A DNA stretch of 64,000 nt from Phymatolithon calcareum (GCA_977006965.1 OZ345369.1:806001-870000); one strand, 5' to 3'; positions 42,901 through 54,116 are shown, numbered from the stretch's first letter. Notes: generated by a model from the letters alone, not told the origin. Numbers and translations are program-made.

Positions 42901-43139
42901 TTCAGTTTTCTTAATTTTTGCGGGGGCACAGGCAACTTCTTTCACAACCTGACCCTGCACATTGCGACGTCGCGTCGTCGATGACGTGCATGAGCGTTCC
43001 AAGAGCAATAACATCGTCCTGGGTGTAGTGAAGGGCAGTGCTCAGTTCAGAGCGACGCAGGTCGTGTTATCATTTTGCCACAAACGAGGCTCAAAAAGAT
43101 GGCGTTCAAGAAGATAAGGGATACAATGCGGATTGCGCC
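39937..43139. other. Gene-poor AT-richer region
   Basis: About 3.2 kb without a supported gene. A 27-codon frame with a Kozak-like start (40749-40832, MASNAKPSPQPGDVAQVPEF) is too short to call. A short palindrome (ATTATATCAGATATAAT) lies near 41017-41033. Otherwise I see degenerate sequence only. Confidence 0.45.
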
Positions 43140-43535
43140 ATGTTCATGAAAGGCATTTTGCCTCACATTGCAGCAATAGCGTTTGATCAACTCCAAGGTC
43201 ACGATTTCGTGACATGCGAGTCTGATATGTCAAAGCCAAAAGAGAGCCACAGAATAGCGTCGTTGAAACGCTCTTGACATATGGGTCCGCACACACGAGC
43301 TTGCAAATGCTAGTTTTTCCGACATATCCTTCGCCATTTCCTGATTCGAGGCACAAGGTCAATAGTGCCTGCAATATTTTCCGTAGCAGATCCAGCCTCA
43401 TTACTTTTAAATTGCCGTGGAACGACAAAACCATTGAGTTGGGAAAGTGATCTTTCAGCCACATCAAGAAAAAAGGCTTTCTTGAGCTGAGCTATCAGGA
43501 AAAATGGATTAAATCCATTAACTATAAAAAATATG
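43140..43535 (-). pseudogene. NB-ARC gene fragment, minus-strand copy
   Basis: The minus strand reads NGEGYVGKTSICKLVCADP, a P-loop and first helix of an NB-ARC domain, preceded by VPRQFKSNEAGSATENIAGT, which resembles the segment before the P-loop in NLRs. Frames break after about 40 residues. It is the mirror copy of the fragment at 43540-44250. Confidence 0.7.
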
Positions 43536-43890
43536 TAGTTAATGAATTGAAGCCATATTTCCCTGATTGCTCCATGCTCATAAAAACACTTTTCCTTGAA
43601 ATTGCAGAAAGAACAACTACCCCAGACGCAAAGGCCAAATGACCCTACTTGGAGTAATATCGCAGTCGCTGAAAACTCTTGTGTCAAATTCCACTCGCAA
43701 GAGTCGAAGGGGAAGGAGGTGTCGGAAAGACTAGTGCTTCAAAGCTCCTGTGCGCGGACGCAGATGTACAGAAGCATTTCGACGACGGTGCTATTTTGTG
43801 GCTCGCACTTGGTCCTGGCGTATCGGACGCGAATGTCATGAAAAATATCGCGTACGTTGTTGCATATTGTGGCGGGCGCTTATGCATGAG
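43140..43890. repeat. Large diverged inverted duplication centred near 43530
   Basis: The two NB-ARC fragments are arranged head to head. Their P-loop codons lie at about 43312-43334 (minus) and 43709-43732 (plus), so the axis is at about 43522. A short perfect hairpin (CATTAACTA and its complement, 43516-43544) sits there. The sequence between axis and P-loop is also recognisably similar on both sides (TAGTTAATG at the start, TTTCC-TGAT and CTT motifs after it), so the arms are about 370-390 bp long, with perhaps a third of positions changed. Confidence 0.7.
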
Positions 43891-44250
43891 ACGTTGAAAA
43901 TTCCGTGAAACTTGCGTGTGAATTCATTTTTTGCACCGCATTCTGCTGGTGGTCTCCAACGTCTGGAAATCTGTTACTGATTTGGAGACAAAAGACTCGA
44001 TGACGGAATTGTCCTAGATTGTTTCTTATGGTTGAAGCATGGTGGTGATATCGACAAGGCTTGATGACTTGTCTTCAGCTCACGGCTTGAAGTGTGGTCG
44101 CCTTGGTCTTCCTGACTTGGAAGATGAATACAGTTCCGGCCGGGAAAGCGCAAATGCATTGTCTGAATACAATCTGAATGTTTCGGTTTGAGGAAGTGTT
44201 CACTGATAGCTTCGCTTGTACTCAAAAAGGAGACCGAAGGTCTCATGTGA
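43540..44250 (+). pseudogene. NB-ARC gene fragment, plus-strand copy
   Basis: Reads EGEGGVGKTSASKLLCADAD, then HFDDGAILWLALGPGVSD, an NB-ARC start with an intact P-loop. It is closed by a stop at 43895. Further on, after frame changes, MVVISTRLDDLSSAHGLKCG and LGLPDLEDE recall the RNBS-C region. No repeat domain follows. It is a truncated, dead NLR piece, different in detail from the intact gene at 13 kb. Confidence 0.75.
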
Positions 44251-46014
44251 CATTCCTATGGCACTTGCGACGATTGAGCTTTTGATTCTTGCGATAGAGT
44301 GAAGCGGTGAGTCAAGTGACTGGGCGGAATTCAGTCTGCATGCTTTGCAGTATGCCTATTGCGCCGATGCTTCACGAGCATCCGTTAAAGGCCTTCGCCT
44401 TCTCATCAAATGATACGAGTATACGTTCAATAAAAGTAATACTGGGCCGAAAGACACCAGCATAGATTGGATATCAGTTTGCTTTTCGTAATACCGGAGT
44501 CCCATCCCAATACACGAAAAGAGGTTTTCCGACCACTCCATCCCTGGTCCGGCTATTGACTGATATTCGGTGGTTGCATGGTCATGGTGATGCGCATGGT
44601 CAAGAGGGAGCTGTCTGTGACAGTAGGATGACACAGTAGGTTGGTGGCAAGCAACAGCAAACCCAGCTCTCACATATCGATTTGATCCGGCGGTTGCTCA
44701 GCTAGCTCCAAAGTATGCATACTTCCAAGATTGCTCGCTTGGAAACTGAGTATTTGGGCGATGTTTCGAAACAGCATTCAAAGATACCGCATGATCTGCG
44801 AACCCACCAAGCCAAGAGAGGCAGATCTTCTTCAAATGCCCAGCATATGGAGACCGGATGGGTGAGGACGTGAATCAGCTCCGGTTGCGGGGATGGTCCT
44901 CCAGCGACAGGGCCGGAAAAAAACGGAAATACCTGTACCACTGCATGCAGGCCGGGCCGGCTTAGGCGCGAAGGCCGCAGCAGATTCTGGATTCAATTGC
45001 TGCACAACTTACAGCTAAGAGGGTTGTGGGCCAAGCGCTGTCCACCGCCGCACTTTGACTGATGTTTCCGGGCAGCGGGACTAGTTTTCGTGGCCCGGGT
45101 TGCGGCAGCCAAGGCTGTGGCTGCGGTCAAAGTACGACGGAATACGATCCTGACGACTCCGCAACGTCTATATTTGCGAAAGCAGTTGTTCTGAACAAAA
45201 CCATCATTCTCTTCCTCGTCATCGAGACGATTAATCAATTTCGCCTTCCCCTTCTCCGCATCGATCTTCTTCAAGCCTGATACGGGTCCTTCTGGTCGGT
45301 TTCCCATAAAACTCGACGCAAATATTTACCGACCACATTGTCTTGATATCGTCAGCTCATGTGTTGCTCCCGTCTTGCACCATCACTGCATGATAGGTTG
45401 AAATAGCCCCGACGTCGCGGAACCCATAAACTTTGTTGAAATGTCGAGTTGTGGAACGGCGAGATTGCTGCTTCACTTATGCGAGAGACGCCCGATCGCG
45501 ACCGAGGTCTTGTTCGCACCATATCAATTCCACGTGTTATGCTTTACCCTTCTCCTCCGCACACAGTTTACAATACGGACGAATAGCATTTGCTGATTTC
45601 TTCAGCGGCAGCATCTGTACCGCGAAGGCGAACGGCACGGCACCGGAATGTCTTGTCCAGCACAACCCCTCGTCAAGGTGCAGCAGAGCTGGCGAGATAC
45701 TTAGCTAAAATCGATTTTTTGCCCTCCAGCGCTCGCTGAGTGAAAACACGTGGCAAGCTATTATTGGTGAACGCTTCATTACATTTGGTCTGACAGATGT
45801 AAGCCACCGATCCGCCTTCGGTGTAAGTACGGCGCGCAGCTTCAAAAATAATTGTTTTTTCTTGAATGTATCAAAATTTTGTAACTTATTTCAAACACGT
45901 CATTGCCGTCGATGGCGGTCATCCGTCCTGTACACCGATCCATAATCGGTTTCATTCTACGCGAAGACGACGTCCGCGCAATCCGCGCAGCAGCGATAGC
46001 GGTGCCCATCCGCC
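44251..46014. other. Gene-free region
   Basis: About 1.8 kb with no supported gene; a short Gly/Cys-rich frame at 45062-45280 has no family. The right end should hold the promoter of the transporter gene. Confidence 0.45.
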
Positions 46015-47144
46015 ATGGCGCGCACTGCGACTTCTCGCGCGATGACAGCCATCTTTATGGCCGTGGCCTTTTATTGGATCATCAGCATTTCGATGGTTTT
46101 TGTGAACAAGACCTTGCTTTCGAGCAAAGAGAATAAGATTGATGCCCCACTTTTCATCACGTGGTACCAATGCGTTTGCTCTGTAATAGCATGTTACATT
46201 CTCGGCGAGTTGGGCGTGGCCAACGTTCCCAAGTTTGAGGTTAGGCGCGACGTTTTGCGCCAAGTCGTACCGCTTTCATGCGTTTTCACCGGCATGATTG
46301 TTTTGAACAATCTCTGTCTAAAGTATGTCGAGGTGTCATTCTACCAGGTGGCCCGCTCGCTCACCATCGTCTTCAACGTGATCTTCGACTTCATCTTGCT
46401 CGGACAGCGAACTTCTCTACCGGCCATGGCGTGCTGTGCGCTTGTTGTGTCTGGCTTCCTCATCGGCAATGACCAAGAGGTTCATTGGTCTTTGCGCGGT
46501 GTCCTTTTTGGTGTCGCATCTAGCTTTTTCGTCGCTCTCAATGCCATCTACATGAAGCGCAAGTATGAAATTTCTATCTTTTGTTCTGCGGCGTTGCTTC
46601 TCGTTGTGTAACATTGCAACTAACTGTCGCTTAACTGATTGTGGCTTGATTTAGGTTCCAACTAAGCGGCATTAATAACGACCCCTGGCGCCTCACATTG
46701 TACAACAACGTGAACGCTACCTTCCTTTTCCTCCCTCTCATCATTATTGCTGGAGAACCCAAAGAGGTGTTTTTCAGCGATGTCGTCAAAAAGGCGTCGT
46801 TTTGGGTCATGATGACTATTGCTGGAACTCTCGGAGTTCTCATCTCATTCGCCGCTGCCGCGCAGGTCAAGTATACATCCCCACTGACCCACAACGTCTC
46901 CGCCACCGCGAAAGCTGCCGCTCAAACCGTCATCGCGCTTTCCTGGTACAGAAACCCAATTACACCAATGGGTGGAGCGAGCGTGGGTATTGTTCTTCTG
47001 GGCTCTCTGTTTTACACGCTGGTGCGAAGGTCGGAGATGAAGAAGAAGATGGCCGAGCAGCAGGAACCGGCCAAATCCGTCGAAGCTGACCAACAAGCTC
47101 TGCTTTCTAGCAGTGGTGAGCAAGAAGAAAAGGCTACTGTTTGA
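46015..47144 (+). CDS. GDP-fucose-type nucleotide sugar transporter, SLC35C1 family (two exons)
   Basis: Exons 46015-46562 and 46655-47144, with a 92-bp GT-AG intron that has a good branch site (TTAACTGAT), give 345 residues with about ten membrane segments. The match to SLC35C1 is strong throughout: MVFVNKTLLSS, FITWYQCV, VLNNLCLKYVEVSFYQVARS, LNAIYMKRK at the exon junction, RLTLYNNVNATFLFLPLI and KYTSPLTHNVSATAKAAAQT in exon 2. The family carries GDP-fucose into the Golgi in exchange for GMP. In a red alga it would feed fucosylation or a related GDP-sugar into glycan or wall polysaccharide synthesis. The C-terminal tail is charged and cytosolic. Confidence 0.9.
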
Positions 47145-47574
47145 AGGGCCTTTTATGTGTGAAAGAAGTTCTTTTTGTGTAACAATGGCGCCAAGCTTGC
47201 GAAGGATTTCAACACATTTTCGTATTTTTGGCAGCGGATAGCGTCCACGTTCGCGCCAGTACCATCAGTGTGCGTGGAGGTGGCTCGGTAAAAGTATGTG
47301 CAATTTCTAAGTATCGAAACATTAAACTAAACGTTTGTCTTTTCACTTATGGGGCGGTTATCTATCCCAATTCGACATGCGTGTCCAAGATTTGTTGATT
47401 CTAGAGAAAAACAGAAGTTCCCTTTGAGCTTGCCAGTTCTGCATCAGATTTCCTCCGCTCAGTTCGCTGTGAGCGGCATCGAATGAGACCGGTGCTCAAA
47501 ATGATGCTCGCATGCATCAATATCTGCACGTTCGTCGATGCAAGCTTCATTTTTAAAAGATGGCCCATTGTCAA
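47145..47574. other. Convergent intergenic region
   Basis: 3' ends of two genes. No further feature seen. Confidence 0.5.
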
Positions 47575-49557
47575 TCAATCCTTTTTCGACGACAGCCTGG
47601 AATTTTTCGTAGACCGCAAAGCCGCAGTTTCGTTGAAGGCTCCATTTGCATCACCAATCGGCTGAATAGTGAGTCCCAGTTTCTTGAGATTGGACACGAT
47701 TTCATCGCTATCCAAATTTGAAATACTTGACAGCACGCTTTCACTCAATTTTGACGCTGCGCCCGTCAGCTTATGTTTTTCCAAAGAGGATACTGCCCGC
47801 ACGTGCGACCGCGTAAAAGTGTCTCGAACGACAGCACCCTGCCGCGCGGCACGGCCGTACAACGCGGCAGTGGAGCGGTTTGCCGAAAGGCGGATACGGG
47901 TGCTTACAGTGCCTACAAAGGGCACAGCAGAGGCAAGGCGAGCACCCTGCATGACTGCAGCGCTTGTGATCTCGGATGATGGGCGCACACCATTGTACTT
48001 GCGCCTCATGTGCGGCATTTCCACTTGATACACGAAGATGAGATGAAAGGTCTGTGAAATTATTGCGAAGAATAGTAGTAGATACGATTGTCGCCAGAGG
48101 GCGAGTCCATAATAAGCAAGGTAGCCTAGGGTGGCTTCAGGGTGATTCACGTAGCGGAAGACGCCGGTGTACACTGGGGTGTCCCTCTTTGTGTGGAGGA
48201 AAAAGTCGCCATAATTGAAGCCCATATCGCCAATCGCACTGTACACCGCCCATTCCGTGTAGAGCGATATGAGACAGAGCGCTGCGCTGCCGGTGATGCG
48301 ACTCATGGCACGGGCAGAGGGGATGAGAAGCCAATTGGCATCCGAGGCGGGTCGTAAACTGAAGGCGAGCCAGACGAAGAGCACGTGATTCAATGTGTAG
48401 GATAAGGTCCAAGTGTGACGCCAGTTCATATAGGCTATTTGGGTTGTGTATCCGCTTCGCAGAAAGTGCTTCGTCCATAGCTGGCGCGTGGCTTGTCGAG
48501 CTAGAATGTAACCGAGTCCACACCAATGAATCGCGCGCCAGACAAGGAACATCGAGATGACAACCGGTAAACTCGGTCTGGTAACCAAGAACAGGACGAC
48601 GACGGTTGCAACAATGGTTGTGAGCGCGAAATAAGCAGAAGAGAAAAGCAGCGCGATGCGAGCGAAAATACTGGGCGGAGCAGGGATGATCTCCTCTTCT
48701 TCATCGCCAACACTGTCAAAAGCATTATGTTTCACCTTCTGCGACTGCGGGCCGTACAGAGACTGAATATGAGGCTCCTCCACGAAGAGCAGAAACAATA
48801 TCTGACATGCGTGTGCAATGACAGAGACAGTGAACAATACATGAGAGCGAGTGATGAGACTGACACCGTAGTACGCGGCGTACCCGACTGTGTACATGGG
48901 ATGTGGAAAGAGCTGAAACACACCGTCAAATATCAGTGCAGAGTCAATAGTGAAGAAAAAGTCACCCCAATACCACGCAAAATCCCCGAGACACTGGTGC
49001 GCCGCAGCCTTTGCCCAGAGAGAGAGTGCGATGAGCGCCGCTCCAAGCGTGAAACAGAAGAACAATGTGAGCACAGAAGAGTCACTCAGCGGACGGAAGC
49101 ATGCAACGGCCAGAGCCATGTATGAACATCCGTCATTAGAGAGTACGATGATGGACAGTGCGCGAAAGGCAAGCCAGGCGTTGAACTCTGACGGACATTT
49201 GGACCATGCAAAATCTCGCGGCATGGAGCCTGTAGCAAACCAGTTGAGTAGTGATTTGGCTGACGGCGAGGCGGCAGCAACAGCCTTGGAGAACGACCTG
49301 TTCTTGCTTTGAGCGCGTAATATGAGCCCAATGCCGAAATTGTACGCAAACCTCCAAAACAAAAATACAGCGACGTAGATGGGGATCGGGACAATGCGGC
49401 GCAAGAGGACGCCGAGGGCAGTACCGAATATCAGGGTCAGAGTGAGCAGCTCTGCCGGGCCCCAGCGCCACGGGTTCATGAGTGTTAAGAACATGTCCGG
49501 GGTGATCGGCACTTGGAAACGCACGCCCGATGGCGTCTTCCCCGTCCGCACCGTCAT
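47575..49557 (-). CDS. Phosphatidylethanolamine N-methyltransferase, Cho2-like
   Basis: Intronless, 660 residues, with about ten membrane segments in two related halves. Each half has the PEMT-type signature: LGDFAWYWGDFFF then GVFQLFPHPMYTVGYAAYYG in the first, and IGDMGFNYGDFFL then GVFRYVNHPEATLGYLAYYG in the second, with VEEPHIQ and VEMPHMR in the place of the EExxL/EEPHxxxxYG SAM-binding end. This is the fungal Cho2 plan, an ER enzyme that starts the methylation of phosphatidylethanolamine to phosphatidylcholine. Yeast Cho2 is longer (about 870). The last 130 residues are a soluble tail. Confidence 0.87.
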   Translation of the reverse strand: MTVRTGKTPSGVRFQVPITPDMFLTLMNPWRWGPAELLTLTLIFGTALGVLLRRIVPIPIYVAVFLFWRFAYNFGIGLILRAQSKNRSFSKAVAAASPSAKSLLNWFATGSMPRDFAWSKCPSEFNAWLAFRALSIIVLSNDGCSYMALAVACFRPLSDSSVLTLFFCFTLGAALIALSLWAKAAAHQCLGDFAWYWGDFFFTIDSALIFDGVFQLFPHPMYTVGYAAYYGVSLITRSHVLFTVSVIAHACQILFLLFVEEPHIQSLYGPQSQKVKHNAFDSVGDEEEEIIPAPPSIFARIALLFSSAYFALTTIVATVVVLFLVTRPSLPVVISMFLVWRAIHWCGLGYILARQATRQLWTKHFLRSGYTTQIAYMNWRHTWTLSYTLNHVLFVWLAFSLRPASDANWLLIPSARAMSRITGSAALCLISLYTEWAVYSAIGDMGFNYGDFFLHTKRDTPVYTGVFRYVNHPEATLGYLAYYGLALWRQSYLLLFFAIISQTFHLIFVYQVEMPHMRRKYNGVRPSSEITSAAVMQGARLASAVPFVGTVSTRIRLSANRSTAALYGRAARQGAVVRDTFTRSHVRAVSSLEKHKLTGAASKLSESVLSSISNLDSDEIVSNLKKLGLTIQPIGDANGAFNETAALRSTKNSRLSSKKD

Positions 49558-50381
49558 CTCTCAACTGTGAAAGCGTTCCTGACGCGGTTGAGAGTTTAGT
49601 TGATGTAGACCGAGGTTGATGGTAACCGGTATCGTTCGATATCGTTGAACCCTGGACAAGAGTGATCAGGCACCGTTGATCCGGGGCGGTGTCGATCCTG
49701 CTGTCTGCAATGGGTGAGTGAGTGAGAATATGACGTGTTGGGTGAGGGATCTCAGGGCAAATTGGGGAGCGCCAATTGAGGGCTGGTATTGCACGTAATC
49801 AATCATTGGGTGGTTGTGATGTGCAAGCATATCTGTGCTCTTTTCTTATGATGCACAAGAATCCAGCTGGTGGTGCAGATTGCTGGTTTCAGATTGTCGT
49901 TATTGCAGTTTGTGGAACAGAATTAAGCTGCTCACTCCATGACAAAAATGGTACCTGCCACTGGTTAACGGCTAGATTGAGCTTGTTCCCCGCTTGCGGC
50001 TGGAGGGCAAGATTTAAAAGCCAATGTATGGAGTACGTATCCTGAATGGCCTGGGTTTCGAAACCGTATGACAGACACCATCTCATTCGCTCATCGGTCA
50101 TGCTCCTACTCCAACAACACCATGATGGAGTAAACCGTAAACCGTTCTTCCCAATCGATCACCTCTGAAATGCTGGACTTTCGATGTGCAGAATGGCGAA
50201 CTGAATGATTGTTCGCACGGGCAAGATGCACAGTTTGCTGACAGGGGGCATCCAGGAGATCACTGCATCAGACTGACTGCCGACAGCTCTGGGAAATTAC
50301 AGTAGAGGTGGACCACCGAATTCGGTCAAGGAGCCCATAAACATTTTCTCTGTGAAATTGAAGCAAAACACCGCACGCGGT

Positions 50382-50407
50382 GTGAAAAACCGGCCGGTTT
50401 TTCACAA
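50382..50407. repeat. Perfect 26-bp palindrome
   Basis: TGTGAAAAACCGG followed directly by its reverse complement, without a spacer. It could be a dimeric protein-binding site or a foldback remnant. It is 100 bp from a second foldback. Confidence 0.85.
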
Positions 50408-50509
50408 GGACAGCAGCCGACTGCGGGTCACCTTGCAAGACCTAACCGAAAATTTCAAGTAATGGCATTTCTGCCGAAATTTCAAGACTTGGACATTTGT
50501 CGCTTCGGC

Positions 50510-50563
50510 GCCAGTGTCCAGGAACTGCCCTACAGTAGAATAGGGCAATTCGTGGACACTGGC
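50510..50563. repeat. Near-perfect hairpin, miRNA-precursor-like
   Basis: Arms 50510-50532 and 50541-50563 pair at 21 of 23 positions, with an 8-base loop. The left arm starts GCCAGTGTCCAGGAACTGCC. Arm length and two internal mismatches are like a small-RNA precursor, but the loop is short, and without RNA data this is only a possibility. Confidence 0.7.
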
Positions 50564-50969
50564 TGTTTGATCGCCATCGAGATATTGAACTATGGTATCG
50601 ACTTGCATTCGTCTAATGTAATAAAAATTAAATTTTGATTAATTAAATTTACTTTTACTGAAATTTTTTAGAAAAGTGTATTCTCCGTGGACAACATGCT
50701 GGCTGTTGACCTCCAGACCGAATCATATCAATCAACATTCCAGTGCTAAAAATGATTGTGTGCGCTGTGATCCACGTAAATCAATTACTGTAGCCAATCT
50801 TGATTGCAATATTGGGCTATCTCCAGTTGCTCTTCTGCTCCCAACACCATCATCGTATTCGCCCTCCGCTCTAACTCTGCACCGACCTCGCCCGAGCATC
50901 ATCTCCCGAAAGCACTCCCCGAAAGAATACCCTGCGCACGGCTTTCAGTAGAACGCCAAACCAAGTGCG

Positions 50970-51524
50970 ATGCGGCGGCGAGCGGCGCTAGCGGCAGCAT
51001 TCCTTCTCGTCGCTGTAGTCGCATGTGAAGTCGCCGCGGAGGAGGAGGACCTCTATGAGACACTGGGTGTGCCAAGGGACGCTTCCAAAAAGACTATAAA
51101 AAAGGAATACTATCGTCTCGCAAGAACATGGCATCCAGACAAACATCCCGGTGATGCCAAGGTGGAGGCACGCTTTAAGAAAATCTCACGCGCCTATGAG
51201 GTTCTCTCCGACGATGAGCAGCGTCGTCGGTACGACCAGTTCGGTCATCGCGGACTGGGCAATGACGGGGGCGGTGGCGGCGGGGGCGGCGGGTTTCATC
51301 ATTTCGGAGGCGGCAATGGCGGGTTTCGCATGCAGTTTGATGACGACATGTTTCGTGGGTTCTTTGGTGGCGATGGCGGGTTTGGCGGCGGTTTCGGGGG
51401 TGGCGGCGGAGGGTTTCAGCAGCAGTATTATCAGGAGGAACAGCACAGTGAACGCGTGTGTCACTATAATAAGGTTTGTGGTGCCAGGGGGTGCAATGTG
51501 AAGAAGGAGTGCAAGACGTTTTAA
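50970..51524 (+). CDS. Secretory-pathway DnaJ (Hsp40) protein
   Basis: Intronless, 184 residues. A signal peptide (about 1-23, [18 protein letters not shown]) precedes a complete J domain (28-95) with the HPD motif at residues 55-57 ([10 protein letters not shown]) and the helix IV end [13 protein letters not shown] Gly/Phe-rich region follows, then a short Cys-containing tail ([20 protein letters not shown]). It lacks the zinc-finger and substrate-binding C-domains, so it is a small class III-type co-chaperone. It would stimulate the lumenal Hsp70 (BiP) in the ER. There is no KDEL/HDEL signal; retention may be by BiP or the Cys tail. Confidence 0.88.
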   Translation: MRRRAALAAAFLLVAVVACEVAAEEEDLYETLGVPRDASKKTIKKEYYRLARTWHPDKHPGDAKVEARFKKISRAYEVLSDDEQRRRYDQFGHRGLGNDGGGGGGGGGFHHFGGGNGGFRMQFDDDMFRGFFGGDGGFGGGFGGGGGGFQQQYYQEEQHSERVCHYNKVCGARGCNVKKECKTF

Positions 51525-52666
51525 GATGTTGTCTTCGGATGCGCAGTGTTTTGGAAACCGACTTGACGCGATTTTGAACGGGACTCTTATTATTCTGCCC
51601 TCTTCGTTGATGAGGCCCTCCCGTTTATGAACCGAGCGTTTTAGAAAGAATTTATGATTTCTTTCGCTGTTCCAAAGACACCAGGTTTGTCGTTGCAGTG
51701 CGAATAACGATGACAGAAATTTGCACAGAAGTTTAGAAAGTTAGCTGATAAAAAGATGATAAATGCAAACACCATACGATAGTTGCTGACCTAGTCATCT
51801 TCGCCGAAGCTAGTCTCTGTAGAAATTAAGGTTTTGCTAACTGAGGACGCGCGATATTCATAGCACCACTGATCGCCGCTAAATCCATGGAGCCTATTTC
51901 TCACGTCCACATTTCCATGGTCTTCCACCGACACTCTGAACAGCCCATGCCGAGAAGGTTGGCGGTGCGGAACATTGAAGAGCTTAACTCGCTCTCAAAA
52001 TATTACTTAGCAAAATGGCAGCAACATGCGCAGGCCGTCCACAGTCATTTGCAAGGAACAGCTCGCCCGAATCCGCGTCCATCACCACTTCAGCTTCGAC
52101 GAATTGCATTCATGTAGGGACAGGGCCGGCAGTGATTTTGAGCTCCATGGAAAATCTCGACCGACGTGTGCTGATGAACGAATGGAATACTACTCTATCC
52201 TTTGATGCGGTTAGCAATCCTGCTCATTGCCTGCTTCGCAACGAGTGAATGTTGCCACAGCAGCGTACAAATGACCTGAACTCCATCTGAATGGTCTGAA
52301 ATTGAACTGAAAACGAAATAAACTTCGGTCATCACCTATCGGCTGTGCACACGTGGCATCAAAGGATCAGACGCACCTGCAGTCCACATGTCGCAGAGGC
52401 GGAAGGAATACCTCGTCGCCAATACCGTACAGCAAGCCTTACCGTCGTGGAGGCGGGACAATAAACCTGTCCCACGCTTGCACCAGCCGCTGTGCGGCTC
52501 GCCGCGAGCTGTGCGCGGATGGCGCGGCGAGAAGGCGCCTCACAGACGACATGCGCCGCGCGCGTGGTCGACGGCGCCGCCCGCGGCACTCTCAGTAAGT
52601 ACCGCCCCAGTTCAGCAATGAATTGGTGACGAAAATGTATGCTGACGGTTGACATTGCGTTTCGAA
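51525..52666. other. Intergenic, possible 5' exon of the Tim17-like gene
   Basis: No complete gene. A GC-rich block at 52350-52600 is open in several frames and ends in a good donor (CTCA/GTAAGT near 52593). A TGGCAG acceptor lies at about 52667-52672. This may be an upstream exon of the next gene, but reading frames did not give a recognisable N-terminus. Confidence 0.35.
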
Positions 52667-52981
52667 ATGGCAGTCGGTGCCTTATGGGGCGTGTTCACAG
52701 GCGGAAAGGGCGGCCTGTTGCGCGCGGCCGTGCGAAACGGGGCTGATTTCGCAGCATTCATGGCGCTCTACTCGGGCACCTATTGCGCCGCAAGTTCGAC
52801 AAGTGCACGCGGCAGTTCTACACCGCCCGCGCTGGCCGGCGCTGTCGCAGGGGCCTTTCTCGCCGTGCGTGCCGCAAGGCCGCCGCGCACGGTGTTCTCC
52901 ACTGCCGTGGCTGTCGCGGCTGTTTCGGTCTTTGTTGACGGATTTGGTGCAGGGGATGTCGTTAACAGCGCGGGGAGGTAG
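52667..52981 (+). CDS. Tim17/Tim22/Tim23-family-like membrane protein, N-terminus uncertain
   Basis: From the ATG at 52667 this is a 104-residue piece. It reads GALWGVFTGGKGGLLRAAVR, FAAFMALYSGTYCAASS, then PALAGAVAGAFLAVRA and a last hydrophobic segment. Glycine-rich helices with the LAGAxAGAxL pattern after a short loop are typical of the second half of Tim17-family proteins (mitochondrial or plastid import channels, TMEM135-like and OEP16-like relatives). The first membrane segment expected in the family is not visible, so an upstream exon is probably missing from this call or the gene is truncated. Function cannot be fixed. Confidence 0.42.
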   Translation: MAVGALWGVFTGGKGGLLRAAVRNGADFAAFMALYSGTYCAASSTSARGSSTPPALAGAVAGAFLAVRAARPPRTVFSTAVAVAAVSVFVDGFGAGDVVNSAGR

Positions 52982-53123
52982 CGCTGGTATGCGACGTGCG
53001 CGTGCCGCGTGCGGTGTCGGTGTGTGGCGTTTCGCGCTGCTGGTGGATGGCAAGTGTTATTGAAGAATCGCGCACGTGGGATTTCTGTTTCGATCTGTTC
53101 GTTTCGTGCTGCAGTATTGTCCG

Positions 53124-53210
53124 CCAATGTTTCGCCATATAGGGTTCACGATGCCGAATGAACCATCCAGAGCTCTTCGCCATCGTGAACCCTATATGGC
53201 GAAACATTGG
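53124..53210. repeat. Foldback with perfect 30-bp arms
   Basis: 53124-53153 (CCAATGTTTCGCCATATAGG...) is the exact reverse complement of 53181-53210, with a 27-base loop. All 30 pairs match. It is the longest perfect foldback in the window. It may be a miniature inverted-repeat element or a hairpin RNA source. No target-site duplication was evident at its ends. Confidence 0.92.
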
Positions 53211-54018
53211 GTTGCACCGGGTCGAGAACAGTTCTGGATGTACGTTTATTGTGAGATGTGAACAGTGGCAAAGTGGAAAAGGTGCAAATGCGGAACGGCT
53301 GATGTGCTGCTCCGCATATTGTGATATACAATTCCATCGCGATGTGCGTACAAGCATCTACTTCCCCAGTGATTTCACCTTGAGTTTGCGGGTGCAGTCT
53401 GATCCGGCTCATCGATCGCTCAACGTGAACATGGACTCAATTCAATGTGTGCCAAAAGTCTTGCAAGCGCGCATGTAGAAGCAATTAGGAACTGAGTTGT
53501 CAGTAAACGAGACATTTTAGGAGCGTTGTGCCGATTGTGGATCGACAATGAAATAAGAGCTGGAGGCAGAGAAATTATTATGGAATTTGAAGCCTATGAT
53601 CTTAAAGCGCTACGGCTGCAGCTGGTGTTTCTTTTGCAACGAGTACTTTAGCCTCGTCCCGTTGTGTGTGCACTGCCAGAAGGACTCGAAAACAATGCTG
53701 TAGTCTTGAAGTGTGACCAGTCAAAACGCTCTGGCTGTCGGACACTGCGAAGCTGCGATAAGGTCAATCCAGGGGATAGTAAGTAATGAGTACTACTGTA
53801 CAGTATCCTTTGGTCAATCCCTTCTATGGATTGACATCAAGTACATGGTGTACTTCTGCCAGCTTTTGAATTCAGCTTGAAACACATCGTCGTCGTGTGA
53901 GGAATTGTTCTGCGCCAGAACAGATTTGCGTTGTAATTGAAATTTCATGAAATAGAATCCGCAGATTCTCCACTCAAAAGCGCTCTTAAAAATTCCATGG
54001 AATTTGCAAGAGCGCTGT

Positions 54019-54116
54019 CTGGTGCTGAATTCATTAAAGATAGCGCACCCAATGGAAGGAGAGGAAACCATTTCATATTATGACCAATTGGGAGCCTGCA
54101 GTTCCTCAACTAATTG
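54019..54116 (+). repeat. 98-bp direct repeat, left copy
   Basis: Begins CTGGTGCTGAATTCATTAA and ends CCTCAACTAATTG. It matches 55316-55413 with two substitutions. The same orientation and 1.3-kb spacing suggest the two ends of an inserted element or a segmental duplication. Confidence 0.9.

Larger units (their letters stand above)
49558..50969. other. Intergenic with two foldbacks
   Basis: Divergent spacer of 1.4 kb between the methyltransferase and the DnaJ gene. AT-rich at 50620-50670. It holds the palindrome at 50382-50407 and the hairpin at 50510-50563. No gene seen. Confidence 0.5.
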
